The notes under the pieces are model-generated. The model was not told where the DNA came from. It saw only the letters and a list, made by a program, of their open reading frames with translations, and did no database searches. Both the position numbers and the translations under genes were made by a program. A stretch of DNA of 64,000 nucleotides from Mariannaea sp. PMI_226 (lineage: Eukaryota > Ascomycota > Sordariomycetes > Hypocreales > Nectriaceae): NCBI GenBank assembly GCA_024336345.1, contig JANFOG010000012.1, positions 1,226,541 through 1,290,540 of the forward strand, written 5' to 3'. The stretch's first letter is position 1, and each line of letters opens with the position of its first letter. Below, one piece after another: positions 34,461 to 47,999 of this stretch.

Positions 34461-34979
34461 AATTGCGAAACGGTCCGCGTGGACGAGACCACGAAGGACG
34501 AAACGACGAAGCCGACAAGGGGGAGGAGATACAGATCAAGAATAATGGAGACCAAGATTACAGAACATTGATGACATAAGCGAACTAAAATAAGAGCGCC
34601 CACTTGTCTATAAAAAGAAACATATATTTATATAAATATAGTATTTATCTTTCTTTATATAAGTTTATTATAATATTTTTATTTTAAATTTTATTAATAA
34701 AAATTAAAAGGATGTTATATTTATATAATAAATAAAGTTTAATTAATATTACTAAAATAAAAAATTAAATATTAAATTAAAATAATAATATAATATATAA
34801 AAGATTATAAATATTATAAAATATTATGAAAAAATAAAAATAAAATAAAAATATTAAACTTAAAAAATAATAAATATTTAAATATATATAATAAAAGAAT
34901 ATATAAAAAAATAATAAAATTAAATAAAAAGAATTTAAATAAAATATTATAATAAAAAGTGTTTAATAAAATATTATAT

Positions 34980-35092
34980 TGTAACGCGACGGCGTGGTGT
35001 GATCGCTACGCCAATAGACCAAAAAGATCAACCAATTCTTACACAATGTGTGAGAATTGCACCACACATTAGTATATAAGGCACAACTCCTT
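34980..35092. other. unmutated island, possibly the head of an LTR
   Basis: About 110 bp of normal base composition inside AT-rich DNA, beginning tgtaacgcgacggcgtggtg and ending near agtatataaggcacaactcc. A start with TG and a TATA-like tatataagg would suit the 5' part of a solo or truncated LTR, but no matching second copy, CA end or target duplication was found in the window. It bears no resemblance to the 37,406 LTR. Confidence 0.4.
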
Positions 35093-36900
35093 ATATATAT
35101 AAGTTTATATAGATAAATTATAAAATATTAAATAAAACTAAATAAAAAAAATAAATAATAAATATTATATAATATATTATATAATATTTATTAAATAATT
35201 AAATAATAAAATAATTATAAATTAAGTAAAAAAAGAATTTATTTTAAAAATTATTTATTAAATTAATAATAATTATTTATATTAATAATATAATATTATA
35301 ATTATAATTATTAATTTCTTTTATTTTATTATAATTATTTTAATCTTTTTATTATATTTTTATTTTATATTTTAATATATAATAATTATTATATTTTTTA
35401 ATAATAAAAATTTTTTAAAATTTTATTTAATAAAATATTAATAATAATGATTTTTATTAAAATTAGTTTTTATTATTTTAATCTTAATTTATTTTAAAAA
35501 CTCTCTTTAATAAAAAAAATTAAAATTTATAAATTTTATAAAGTTTAAAATTATTAATATATTAAAGCTATAATAATAATATAATAATATTAATAATAAT
35601 AATTAATTTTAGATATTATAGTTTAAACTAAAGTCTATATAATCTTTTATTTAATGGAAATTAGTTTAATAATTAAATTAATAATAAATATATAATAATA
35701 TTAAATATAAATTTAATTAAAAATAAAAATAAAATAATTTCTTTATTAAAAATAATATTTAATTATTTATAATTTTATATTATTTTAAATATATTATTTA
35801 TAATAATTTAATTAAATATTATATTTTAAAAAGCTAGTTTATTTAAATCTTAATATTAAGATTAGTTAATTTATATTAAGCTTTTCTTAATCTTTTTTTT
35901 TTACTTATTTTATAAAATATAAAATTAATATATTAAATAAAAGCTTCTTATTAAATATAAATATCTTTTAATTAACTAGATTTAGAAATTAATTATATAC
36001 TCTTTAAGTTATAAAAACTACCTATTAGTATATTTTCTTATAGCTAAATTATTTTATATATATATAATACTCTTAATTACTTTATTATTATTACTTTAAA
36101 ATATTAACTTATTTATTTAAAAATATATATTATTCTTACCTTTATATAATAATTAAAAAATAAGTCTATCTCTTTATAAAAAAAAAAGAATTAAATTAAT
36201 TAAATTAGAAATTAATAATTAAACTTATTTATAAATAGTATTTTAGCTTTAGAAATAAGTCTTTATTATTTTAAAATAATAAATATAATATATTAATAGC
36301 TAAAGTTTAATTAGGTTTATAATATTATTAGGGTTTAATATAAACTAAATTATAAATAAATTAAATTAAATAATTAAAGACTTAATCTTTTATTATAATA
36401 TTATTCTTAATTCTCCTAATATAAGCTATTAATATTTATAAGTAAAAATATAATATAATAATTATTATAGTAATTAATTTTAAATATAGTATTTATTTTT
36501 TAATTCTTTTTTAGCTATAAAGAGCTATTTAATAATAAGGGTAATAAGAATTTATTCTATTTATAGAAAACTTTTCTATTTTATATTAATTATATTAATA
36601 GTAATAGGTATTTCTATTAAATGCTATAGCATAAGGCTATGCCTTAAAATAAGGCATATAATAAATAATAAGTTAAATAGAAAGTGGAATAAATAAATAA
36701 ATTGCTTATTTAATAAATAATAAATAAGATAGTAAAAGGGCTTATTTCTATAACTAGCTATAAGAGAAATAAGAAAATAAGCTTTTTTTTTTAATTTTTA
36801 AAAAATCTACTAAATTAATAATAATTATAAATATTAAATTATATATTATAATTATTTACTATATTATTAATTATTTATTTATTAATTATTTTATTAACCT

Positions 36901-37140
36901 TAGGATTGTAATTTTAATAACTAATTACTAACTAATTATTAAAATTTTAATATTTAATTAGTTTTTAATATTTTGCTTTTAATATTTAATTAATATTTAC
37001 TTAAACTAATATTAATTAATTTATTTTAATATTTAATTATTAAAATACTAAAACTTTTAATAATTAATTAATAAATTAATTAATTAATTTTTTAATATTT
37101 AATAACTAATTTTAAATAAAAATATATATAAATATATATA
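36901..37140 (+). repeat. isolated hAT terminal/subterminal repeat region
   Basis: Begins taggattgtaattttaata, which matches the left terminal repeat of the hAT copy at 56,241 (tagggttgtgattttagt) after two G-to-A changes and one G-to-A-like change. It is followed, as there, by many ctaattactaactaatta-type subterminal repeats. The rest of the element is not seen to the right before 37,400. It is therefore an orphan end, a MITE or a truncated copy. Confidence 0.65.
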
Positions 37141-37405
37141 GACCTTTATAACCAGAATATAAAATATATATTTTTATCTCTTAACCCAGCCTAAAAAATA
37201 GATTTAAAAGGAAATTATCTTTATTTACCACTACCTCTCTCCCCTTATATTACTATATTATGGCTACAATAGGCACAATAAAGGTAGTAGCAAAATAGAG
37301 AATTTAAAATATTAAGATTACCTTTAGGAAAACCATAATATAGGATTTTCCCTAAAGAATAGTGCCCTAAAAACCTAATAATAAGCTAAAGCTAATATAA
37401 AAGTA

Positions 37406-37801
37406 TTATATTAGAGGAAAAATTCACTTCTTTAGCATATGCCGCTTACATTACCTAATACATTTTTCACCTTGCTTGCCGCAATTTGATTGGCTCACAT
37501 TCATAGTCATAGGCCTTATAAAATAACTACAAAACAATATAGACAAGGCATCTTTATATTATCCAATATATCTTATTTTTACCCTAACTTCTTAATCTTT
37601 TCTATAACTTATGATTTATAATACCATTTAATTAAATAGTTCTCTTCATTTCTATCTAACTTAATTGGCTAATTTCCAATCCTTTCCAGATTTATGGTAT
37701 GGCCATTCCAAACCTCTTATCGCGACCATTTCGCATATCGTTTTCCTATATCACAAGACCTACCTTATGGGTATTTTTAGACATAGGGTTTTCTCCCAAC
37801 A
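37406..37801 (+). repeat. 5' long terminal repeat
   Basis: Aligns end to end, without gaps by eye, with 50,754-51,149. Starts ttatattagaggaaaaattc and ends ttttctcccaaca. A TATA-like ttataaaata at about 37,524-37,533 is a candidate promoter. Compared with the right LTR its first half is less mutated (gccgcttacattacc) and its second half more mutated (G to A). Confidence 0.93.
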
Positions 37802-37805
37802 AATT

Positions 37806-37817
37806 TGGAGGTCACAG
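37806..37817 (+). other. putative primer-binding site
   Basis: tggaggtcacag begins 4 nt after the LTR and starts with TGG, as required to pair with a tRNA CCA end. The tRNA was not identified. RIP may have changed bases. Confidence 0.5.
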
Positions 37818-38315
37818 TAAGAAGATAAGTTTTCTAATTAATCAAATACTATTTAATTAATTAAAAAATAACACTTCTATACTATTACAAAAACCAAAAG
37901 ACAAAAATATCATAAAAAAGGAAGAAATATATAAAATAGTCAAGACTCACCAAATCTAATCTATAAAAGGGGATTCAATTAACCCTAAAAACTCACCCGA
38001 CTTCCTCTAAGGTTAAATAATATTAGACTCCTAAATAACAATCGAAAGGCTAATAAAAGATAGCTAAATTTATATAAAATATTATTTATTTACTTTATAT
38101 TATTATTAATTAAAATAACTATTGCTAATATAAGACGCCATTAGTATAGACCGCTAGGACTAAATGCTTATATTATAATAACCAACATTTACACTAACTA
38201 AAAGAAGGCGCCTATAGATTTAATAAACATACTAAATAATGCCTTACCAATTAATTAAATAGTTTTAATATATTTAAAATTATAACTAAAGTTAGGAGGA
38301 CCCCACAAGGCTAAA

Positions 38316-41300
38316 ATGCCCACTTAGGAAGCTAAGATATACTTTAATATTTAGATAATACTACTGGGGATAGTTATATATAGCCTAATTACCACACTTA
38401 TATTGGCCTTTATAACTTACTTTAAAAAAAGCCCTATTTCTCTAAATAAAGACATTATCCAAATAGTATAATCAAGCCTCAAGCAACAACATTCCCAATT
38501 AAGAATAGCCAGACTATTATTAACTACCTCCACAGAACCTATCTCAAAAGACTAAAAACCATCTAATCAATTACTTTTAGACAAGCCAGGCAAGTCTAGT
38601 CATAAAGCAGCTTAAAGATTAGCAAGAACGGACTCCAACAAATAGACCAATAGGACTCAAAGAGCTATTTAATAACAACAACAAACATCTACCTCCAATA
38701 ATATAGCTAGCTTTAGGTCAACAACACCCATATCAACGGGTGCTAGCTTAAGAACACCAAAAGAACAATCAAAAGACCACCTTATTAAAGCTCTTAAATA
38801 TATCACTAACAACAATAGGGCTAAACATCTTCTAATAATACTCCTCAAGCAATTTTAAGATTAAAATATCATTAGATTCTTAAAAGCCTATAAGATATTA
38901 GTAGATAATACTCTCTACATTAAGCAGCAGAAAATTAACAAATTATTAAGCTTCTTTACCCATAACTCCACTTATAACCAAATCTAATATTGCATTAAAG
39001 GCTATTCTTGGGAGAAAGTAAAGAAGAACCTTTTAGCTACCTTCAAGAACTAGGATCCTAATTAGCTCAAAACCCCAGATAATAAGCTAAACTATATAAA
39101 TACCAATCATCTAAAAGATAATATCTCTCCACAATATCTATTCCAATAATTAAATAAATATTTATACTTAATCTACAAAATAGGCACTACTAAATAGAAT
39201 AATATCCACTAAGCAAAAATCCTATTAAATATAATACTAAAGAAAGTCTTAAAGGACATCTACATCCATAGCTCAAAATCACCTAAACACTTAAAGGAAA
39301 TAATATACTCAAACTTACACCAACTCATCAAGGGTTATATTAAAACAAAGATAAAGCTAAAAAGGAGCATTAATCCATTCACCCCAAAGGAATACAACTT
39401 CAACCCAGACTTCTCTTTCACTTAGCCTACCTCTATATAACAGTCTGCTTTCCTTAGCTCCTCTCCTCCTAAAGCAAGAAGATCTAAAGAAAATAATATT
39501 ATAAACGACCTAATACAACAATTTAAATAAATGAAAATTTACATCACCAAACTCGAAAAATCCCACACTAAACAAATTCAATAACTATTAAGCAGAAAAA
39601 GAACTAGAAAAAGGGCGAATATAACCTTTAGCAACATTAACGCCAACCATACAACCTTAGAACCATTTAATTAAATAGATAATAACCTATCTATATATAC
39701 CACAGAGTTCCAGACCAGACCCCAAAGGAGATATTTCTACTATAAAAACATTAATCATTTTCCAAATGAATATAACTAATATAAAGTAAACTTTAAAAAG
39801 GGATTTATTATCTATAACCCAAAGACCACTCTTTATATTATAAAAAGACAATTTAGGCAAATAATCCCTTCTTAACTAATTTACGCCTACCCAAAACCAT
39901 ATTGCTCCTCATCAATTAAAAGGTTGCTTATCCACTGGCTTAATAGATTGGCCAACCCAAAATACCACATAATCTCAAAAGAGTTAAAAGGATTAATACC
40001 ATCATCTTATTTATAAAAACCCAAAGACATAAAGGTAGCCCTCCTAGACCAATATCTTTTATATATTAACCAAAAACCAATTAATCAAATGATTTCTATT
40101 AACCACATTAAGATTAAAGCTATCCCCAAGCTTATATAAGCATTATCCATCAAGCTAAAGGAAGATGCAATATCTATTAATATATACCTTTAGACTAACC
40201 AAATGACCTTTATAATAAACAAACCGCAACCCTTAGCAAGAGAAGAGGTCTTACAATCAACATCTAGAAAAGCACCTATAACCCAACCCTCACACATTCT
40301 GAATAGAAGAAAGGTCCATAATCGGCTTACTATAAATAGAGAATTTAAAAAGGGAATTCTTAATCCTACAAATCCATTATATAAAGCCCTCATAATAATT
40401 CTCAATAAGATTAAAATAAAGAAAATCACTTTAATAATCCCTACAATTATAAAACTTATCCTTAACCTAGCCTAATATATTATAAATAAATATTAAATAA
40501 TAGTAATTAAGATAAATAACATTAGGTTCATTAAGTAAGAAAAGGAGATCTATAAAATTAATAGGCAAATGAAAGTTAAAATGATATCTATAGAACCATT
40601 TAATCAAATAAATAATAATTCATATTTTAAACAAATGGCTAAAGAATATAATATAAATATTATCTATATCTCCCAGCCCATTACATCAGATTTATAGGAC
40701 CGCCTTACCAATAGTCCACTAAAACCCAATTAATACCTTTTAATAAAGGGGATTGGGGAGGTAAAATTAATTAATAATATTAATATAAAAACTATCATTA
40801 TAACTTAATTACCATCTAATCAAATGGTTATAAATATCAATACTACCGCCATTATTATAAATACCAGCAGAATTATATCTCAAAAGCAAAAATGCCTAAC
40901 TCTAATACTAAAAATAAAGACAAAGGATAGACTTTCTATCTAAGCCCTTATAGACTTAGGATCTAAAAATAACATTATCTCTAATAAGATTGCAAAATAA
41001 TGCCAACTAGAAATTAGGGAGGTCAATGCCCAAACCCACACATATTCTAGCAAGTCTATCAATATAATAGGAGAAACCACCATAGACCTATTTTTAGGCA
41101 ATAGCTATATAAAAACTAGAATATATATAGTGCCTAACAATATAATATTTGTCCCTTTTATTCTAAATATGCCCTTCATTAAGGCTATAAACTTAACATT
41201 TAACTATAGACTTCAGAGAGATTAAATGCTCTTATGTCTACATTTCGGAGAGATCAGCCTTATAACCCTAGAAGCAGGCACTATTAATTGGGAAGTACTT

Positions 41301-44300
41301 TATATCTTTAAATAGGGTGCTATATTTTAAATACCTATTAGGGAACAGCCAATAGGAGATTACTAAAATAATTTACCCTTTAAAGCTAATAATAATATCT
41401 CTTCTATCTAATACCTTATAGAAGAAAATATAAAAAAAGTTATCCACATTATAGCTAAGGATGCAATTAGATACTATTCTATAATATTAATCAATACTAT
41501 AAAAAAGATCAAATTTATAAAGATAAAAAAGAAAAAAGACAAACACAACAAAAAGAAAGTCCACCCTATTAACTTAAAAATCAACACTTTCTATAAGCAA
41601 AAAGATATTAAAATTCACCCTAAAGATAATATTCCATTAAATAAATTAACCCCAAAAGGTAACCCTTACTAAAGGAAAAAAAAATAAAATAAAATCTTCA
41701 ATCTTATACAAAAAGACTTAAAATATGCCAACTTTATAACCCCAAAGTTTTCACTATTTGAGAAAAGATCAAGATTAATAGAGAAGAGATTATAGACCTT
41801 AATAAACTAAATAAAGGGATCTCTTACTTCAGAAAAATAAGACATCTTCCAAACAATCTTATAAAATAAAGAAGCTACTCTTACTTAGGATTTTAAGGAT
41901 TATAGTCAATTAGATCCTATTATTATTCCTCCATAAGTCTTAAAGGTAGTACTATATAAAGCCTAATAGACTAGCAATATCCCTATCCCCAAAGGCTTAA
42001 AGAAGAAGATTATAGCCCTCTTAAAAGAGAGAATAAAATGGGGAATTTTGGAGGAAAGTCATAAAGTATATTAAAACCCATTTATACTAATAGTAAAGAA
42101 AGATAGAGAGATCTAACTTATTAACTTAACTACCTATATAAATACCCACACACTCCAAAATAGCCTTAGCCCACTATCAATAGATAAATTTTCTACCAAT
42201 ATAACTATATCCAAGATGCTAACATTATTTAACTTCTTCTCTAAATACAATTAGATTATACTAATAAATAAAAGCAAAAACTTAACCACATTTAACACTC
42301 CTTTAGGCCTACTCAAAATATACACACTCCCTCAAGGAGCTACCAACTCCATAGCCCAATTCTCAAGGATAATAATACAAATCCTATTCAACTTACTTCC
42401 TAATACCTATAGAGCTTTCCTTAATAATATAATTATTAAAGAACTAACCACTACCTATAATAATAAAGAATCTCTCCTAAGTGTTTAAAGATATATCTTA
42501 GAACACCTTATCAACCTAGACAAGACCCTTATCAATATAGAATTAGCTGGCTACACAATATTAGCCATAAAGTCTTAATTTTGTCAGTCTTCAGTAATAA
42601 TAATTGACTATACTTACAACACCTATAGAAAGTCCCTAAAGGAAGCAAAGATCATCAAGATCACTAAATAAAAAGATTGCAATTTAATTACAAAAATAAG
42701 GTCTTTTTTAGACATTATAGAATACTATCAATATTAAATCAAACATTATATATCCCTAGCCAGACCTCTTTTCTATCTTCTTAAAAAAGATATTGAATTT
42801 ATATAGAGATAAGAATAGATTGAGGCAATAAGGATCCTCAAGGAGAAACTCCTCTTTATACCAATCCTTATAACCCTAGATTATTTAGAGATAGCAGAAG
42901 AGATTATCCTTATAGTTAATACTAATCTTAATAAATGGGGGTATGTCCTTATGCAGACTCTAGAGGGAAAAAGACATCTAGTTCGATTTGAATCTAGCTT
43001 ATAAACCAATATTAACCACAATTATAATATTACCAAAAGAAAATGCAGAAAGATCCTATATACTATAAGAAGACTCCAAAGCATAATCTATAATATTTTA
43101 TTTATCTTGGAAATAGACTCCCTAATTTTAGTTAATTAATTAAAAAATAAAGCTAATAATATTCCTAATATTTATATTATCCAATGGATTAGCTATATTC
43201 TACTATATAACTTTACCATCCAATATATAAAAGAAAAGAAAAATACTATAATCAATAGCCTATTAAGGAAATATATAAAACCATCTAATCAAATAGATAT
43301 AATAATTAAAGACAATATAAAGCAATTTATTAACATATATTTAAACCAAATTGGAATTGGGGAGGTCAAAATTAAAAAAACCAACCAATTATTAAAAACC
43401 CCAATATTCCATTAAGAAGACCAATTATCAAATAAATATAAAGATCATCTCCAAAATCTCAATTATATACTACTATACTAGGACAAGCCCAATAATATTA
43501 TATTATGCAAATACCGGAGATTGCATCAAAAAGCATCTCAATACTTTATCTAGAGAAGACAAATATAAAGACATCCAAAAAGGGAATACCAAATGCCAAT
43601 ACTAATTATAGATAGCCAATAGGTTAGAAATCAATTAATCAAATGGTCCCACACTAATATAGATTATTAAGGACAAAACTTAATTATTAGAATCCTTTAA
43701 AAGAAATATATATAGCCATCTCTATAAACAAACATTAAAGAAGCTATATAGATCTACACAATCTATTAGGAGCATTCAGCCCACTAGCTAAAGGAGAAAG
43801 CAATATTAACTATTCCCCATTACCTAATAGCAAAAATATATATAAATACTCAATATATGCCGCTAGCCTATAGATTCCAATACCTACTAGAGGCTAGATA
43901 TGACCTAATAGAGTAAATTAAGGCCAAGCCCATCCAATCTTTAAATATTTTAATTATAAAGGAATTTATTAAAGACCTTATAAAATAATGGGGTATGCCT
44001 AAACTTGCCATCATAAATAATAACAAAAAAGAAAAAAAGGACTTCATTAACATCCTAGACCACCTAGGAGTAGCAATTATCCCCACATTAATATATAACC
44101 TAAAGGCAAATAATATTATAAAATCGGGCCATATAAACTTCATTAACTTCTTCAAAAAGAGCTATTCCACTAGATTAAAACAATAGCCAAAGGAGCTACT
44201 GGCTGCACTATTAGTAAACAGAGTTACCCCTAAAGCTTCATATAGATATTCTCCTTTTTTTCTATTACATAAATATAAGGCTCCATTACCCCTTAAGAAA

Positions 44301-45330
44301 AAGATCCCTACTTAGAGGATGATCCCTTAAAAGAAAATCAACACCATAGAATAGATCATTAAGGCAAAATTTAGAGCTTTATAGGACCTAAAGCAAGATA
44401 TCAAAATAGCTAGGGAGAAAGTAAAGCAATTTAGATAGAAATTAGCTATAAAAATTAACACATCCCACCCTAGAGCATTAAGAAAGAACCCCATTAATAT
44501 CAGCAACCTTATCCTCAAATATAATAGCCAAAGATAAATAAATATATCCAAAATAGTAAAATTCCTAGCCCAATGGCAAGGCCCATATAGAATTATTAAA
44601 AAAGGGGCAAAGGGATCTTACATTTTGGAATACCTTAATGATATAAAGCTAGCCACAATTATCTACAATAAACACATCAAAAAGTTCTACCAGAACAAAG
44701 ACAATTAGTAGGCTACCAATAAAGACTATCAAGACCCAAGATTTACCTACCAAGAGGATAAAAATCTAAACATTTAGTAACCAAAACCATTTAATCAAAT
44801 GATTACTAACTAAATACCTATAGATTCTACACTCTTCAAACAGAAGGAAACCTCAAAAGGAGAGTTAAATATTAGGGAGGTGAGGATCCCATATTTATTC
44901 AATTTAGCTACCCAATTTTAAATTCTCCTACCACAAATAAGCAAAGAAAAAAAAAAGAAATATACCAATTAAGACCTAATCCTTTCTAATATAAGCCTTT
45001 AAAATACTCTTTAACCAATAGTAAACACAAAGCTAAATCTATCTATTAATTGGGGAGGAGGAATAATAAAAACCATTAGCCCACCAAAAAAGATAGTAAA
45101 TCATAAAGGGCGCTATATATTTATATAAACACCACCCACCAAATCAAAATAAAGAAATTACCACCTAATAGAACTACAATTAGTAAACCTAGAAGAATAT
45201 TTAAAATCTAAACAAAAGAAATAGACATAAGGGAAAAATAATCCAACCCACCAAAATTAGAAATTAATAAATAATCACATCAATAAGACAAGGGTAAGAC
45301 CACAAAAACCATTTAATTAAATAATATCTA
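38316..45330 (+). pseudogene. degraded gag-pol polyprotein (gag, protease, RT, RNase H, integrase)
   Basis: One reading frame can be followed from about 38,316 (ATG) to at least 44,800, interrupted by many TAG/TAA stops that look like mutated Trp or Gln codons. Gag is about 38.9-39.8 kb. A CCHC-type knuckle remnant lies at about 39,735-39,775, with Cys residues partly lost. A protease-like site appears as ALIDLGS near 40,945. RT is about 42,060-42,560, with the palm motif FLDD changed to FLNN near 42,417 and the upstream LPQGATNS. RNase H is about 42,880-43,260, with WGYVLMQ and KRHLVRFESSL. The integrase core is about 43,670-44,250, including WSHTNIDY, WGMPKLAI and YNLKANNIIKSGH. Loss of the catalytic aspartates alone means it is dead. 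Gag and pol appear to share one frame, without a programmed frameshift. Confidence 0.85.
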
Positions 45331-45340
45331 ACTTACTATA

Positions 45341-46255
45341 ATAATAAGATTGACTAAAAAGACAAAAAGGCTTATAAAATATACCATAGAAGAATTCAAA
45401 ATGGCCCATCCAATAGTACAATACTATAGACAACCTACCACCAGAAAGGTCAACCCTCATAAAGCCATAAAAAGACTCACCAGTCCAAAACCAATTAATC
45501 AAATAATTTTAATAGCCAAATCTATATAAAGCTATCCTCAAGAGATTAAAAAAGCTCAAAAAGATAGGATACAAAAGTATAAAGTAAATAGCGCCACCCC
45601 CACTAATTAACCATACCTACTAATAATAAGATCCCTAACATTTCTAAATATATATTATCTAATTAAATAATATTACTTACTAAATAACCCTTCTATTAAT
45701 TTATAAATAAAAATGCTTTATATAAAAATAATAGAAACTATATAAAATACTAAACTAAATATAATTATAGCTTAATTACTATAGGCTAAAAATAATATAT
45801 TTATATAATAAAATCATTTAATCAAAAGATTTTATAAACAACAATAAGCTTAAAAAACCAAAATTAGTAACAAAAGCGATTAACAAAAACCGCCATCCAG
45901 ACCAACACCAATATAACCTATAATATAATAACCCCCATAAAAGACAAAAATTATAAAGGAATGCAAAGCCCACCAAAGGTAAATAACACTAATCTTAAAA
46001 CTATCTAATTAAATGATTTTAATAATCCCTAAAGGAGAAATTTAAAACTTAAAAGTATAAAAACCAAAAAAGTCCTTAATACCTATAGCCAATTAAAAAC
46101 CAATTAATCAAATAGTCTCATTAACCTAAAAACCAGAAAAATACTAATTAATGCCCTAAAACTCAAGAAATAACCTTAGCCATACACCAACCACTACCAA
46201 ACCTCTACTTTTAGACCATGCCAACCCACTCAAGCCAGATAATCACAAAATAAAA
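45341..46255 (+). pseudogene. degraded ORF between integrase and the internal promoter
   Basis: A second frame, +2 relative to gag-pol, is mostly open here. It reads MAHPIVQYYRQPTTRKVNP and SPKPINQIILIAK, then, after further stops, PIANQKPINQIVSLT. Composition is basic and Pro/Lys/Asn-rich. I recognise no domain; it may be an independent accessory ORF or the C-terminal part of pol after a frame change. Confidence 0.4.
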
Positions 46256-47550
46256 TAACTATATATAATACAATAAATAAATATATAAAAACAAAAGCCA
46301 TAAGAAGTTTTTTATTTATCCCAACCATATTATTATATAAATTAAAAACCAATTTCCTATTATTAACCTAACTCCACCTAATTTATCCTTATATACCAAT
46401 CTATCCAATCCTTTTCAAAAGCAATCATATTATTCAATATTAATTAAAGGATATCTAAATAAACATAATATTTCTATTGTTTTGGTGGTATAAGGACCAC
46501 AAGCCAGCATATTAATATATCTAAATAGATCCTAAGCAGAAGGTTCATTTTCCATAAAGCCAAAATTCTATATTAATTAAAGGTTAATAAAGTAAACACA
46601 ATCCCAATTTTGTATAGCAATAACATCACCACAGATTGCCTCACGATAATTAAAATCACACTAGCCAACTAAGAACTGGTCGATAATTCAAAAGCATAAA
46701 AAGTAATTAAGACTATTAAGTTAATATCCTAAAAGGTTTTTGGGGCAGTCTTTTCCCTTCAGAAGGTCTAAAGGTATTCTGAAATTATTATTAAACACAA
46801 GATATTCAGCCAAGTTCAACCAATTATAAGATTTAGCACCCTAAATGCAATTACTACAAGCACTATTCATAAAACCAAAGACAGAACAATAGGCATAAAA
46901 CGGCCAGAAGATATGATTTTTGCTAACAATTATATTCAAAACATATAACTAAATACAATATCTACAGATCATAGAATTCTAAGCTCCAAATATAATTATA
47001 AAGAAAGCCTTTTTATATTTAAAGCATAAAAGAAGTTAAAATACAAACCAGCCTTCAGAATAACCAAGATCAACATAAATATAAACCAGCTAAAGGATCT
47101 AACTAAAGAGAAATCAAATAGTACTAATTAAAACTTTATCAGCTTAAATATTGGATTTAATCCAATCACGGAACTATTTTCTAACATTAGGGAGGTTGGA
47201 AATATTAGCTTAAATAGAAACCTCAATATAAATAGGGCACCCACAATAATCAAAAGCATAATGAGAATAAATCTAAATAATAAAATATTTAATAAATTAA
47301 AAAAGAGATAAGCTAATTACTAAAATCACCATTATAACCCCAACTTATCTATCTATATATAAAGAATTCCAATAGATTATAAGGGATAATATAGAAAACT
47401 CAATTTTTCCAATTAGCCACAATTTACATACAGAATATAATATTTTAAATAACATCTCACTTAACATAAGATATATTAAGAAGAGCAGGGCGCCGGAAGA
47501 TTGCTAAATCCTCATAACCAACAACCTAATAAGATATTATAATTATAAAG

Positions 47551-47800
47551 GACGATTTAATCAGATGGTTGTAATGATATAAGGTCGAAGAGGAAAAGCG
47601 AGAGTTGATTGGAATAGAGGTGAAGAAAACGGGGGCCAGCCCAACCTTTATACCTATTCCCAACCACCCTAATAGCTGCCTAATACCCTTAGAGCTACTC
47701 GCAGCTAGCAAGGCTACCATTAGTGAATTAGCCTCATGACCGACCGCCCCAACTATAAATACCCCCCTATTTCCCCTAAGGAAAATTTCCTCTTTTTCTC
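47551..47800 (+). promoter_or_regulatory. G/C-retaining island with a TATA promoter inside the retrotransposon
   Basis: From about 47,550 to 47,830 the base composition returns nearly to normal. It includes actataaatacccccctatt (TATA box at about 47,754), then ctttttctctcgctttttac (pyrimidine-rich initiator-like tract) and a C/A/T-rich leader without G. The downstream ORF relic begins about 200 bp later. Looks like a fungal core promoter for a second transcription unit; this is inference. Confidence 0.45.
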
Positions 47801-47999
47801 TCGCTTTTTACAGAAGTAATCTAAATACCTTCACTTTCAATCTCTTACTACCATAACCTTCCACACACTACCACAATTACTGCTACATCTATTATCATAT
47901 GCCTACCTCCTCAAATCACACTTTCTATCTCATATAGCAAGCTTTTCCATATATTTCTAGCTTCCCAATATTAACTAACCATTTAATTAAATCCTCAAC

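Larger units (their letters stand above)
34561..37400. other. RIP-like AT-rich block left of the LTR retrotransposon
   Basis: Composition changes abruptly from ordinary to almost pure A/T within about 60 bp of 34,600. No open frame of note. It contains a small island of normal composition (34,980-35,092) and one transposon end (36,901 onward), listed separately. From 37,140 to 37,400 C and G reappear modestly, with words such as ctacctctctccccttat, but no domain could be named. I read it as transposon remains mutated by RIP. Confidence 0.7.

Noticed and set aside
40203..40475. Independent 90-aa gene inside the AT-rich block
   Set aside because: It lies in the same frame as the degraded gag-pol polyprotein and is an undamaged stretch of it.
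47526..47720. Minus-strand 64-aa ORF in the G/C-retaining island
   Set aside because: Open only because the island is less mutated; no start context, no homology recognised, antisense to element coding.
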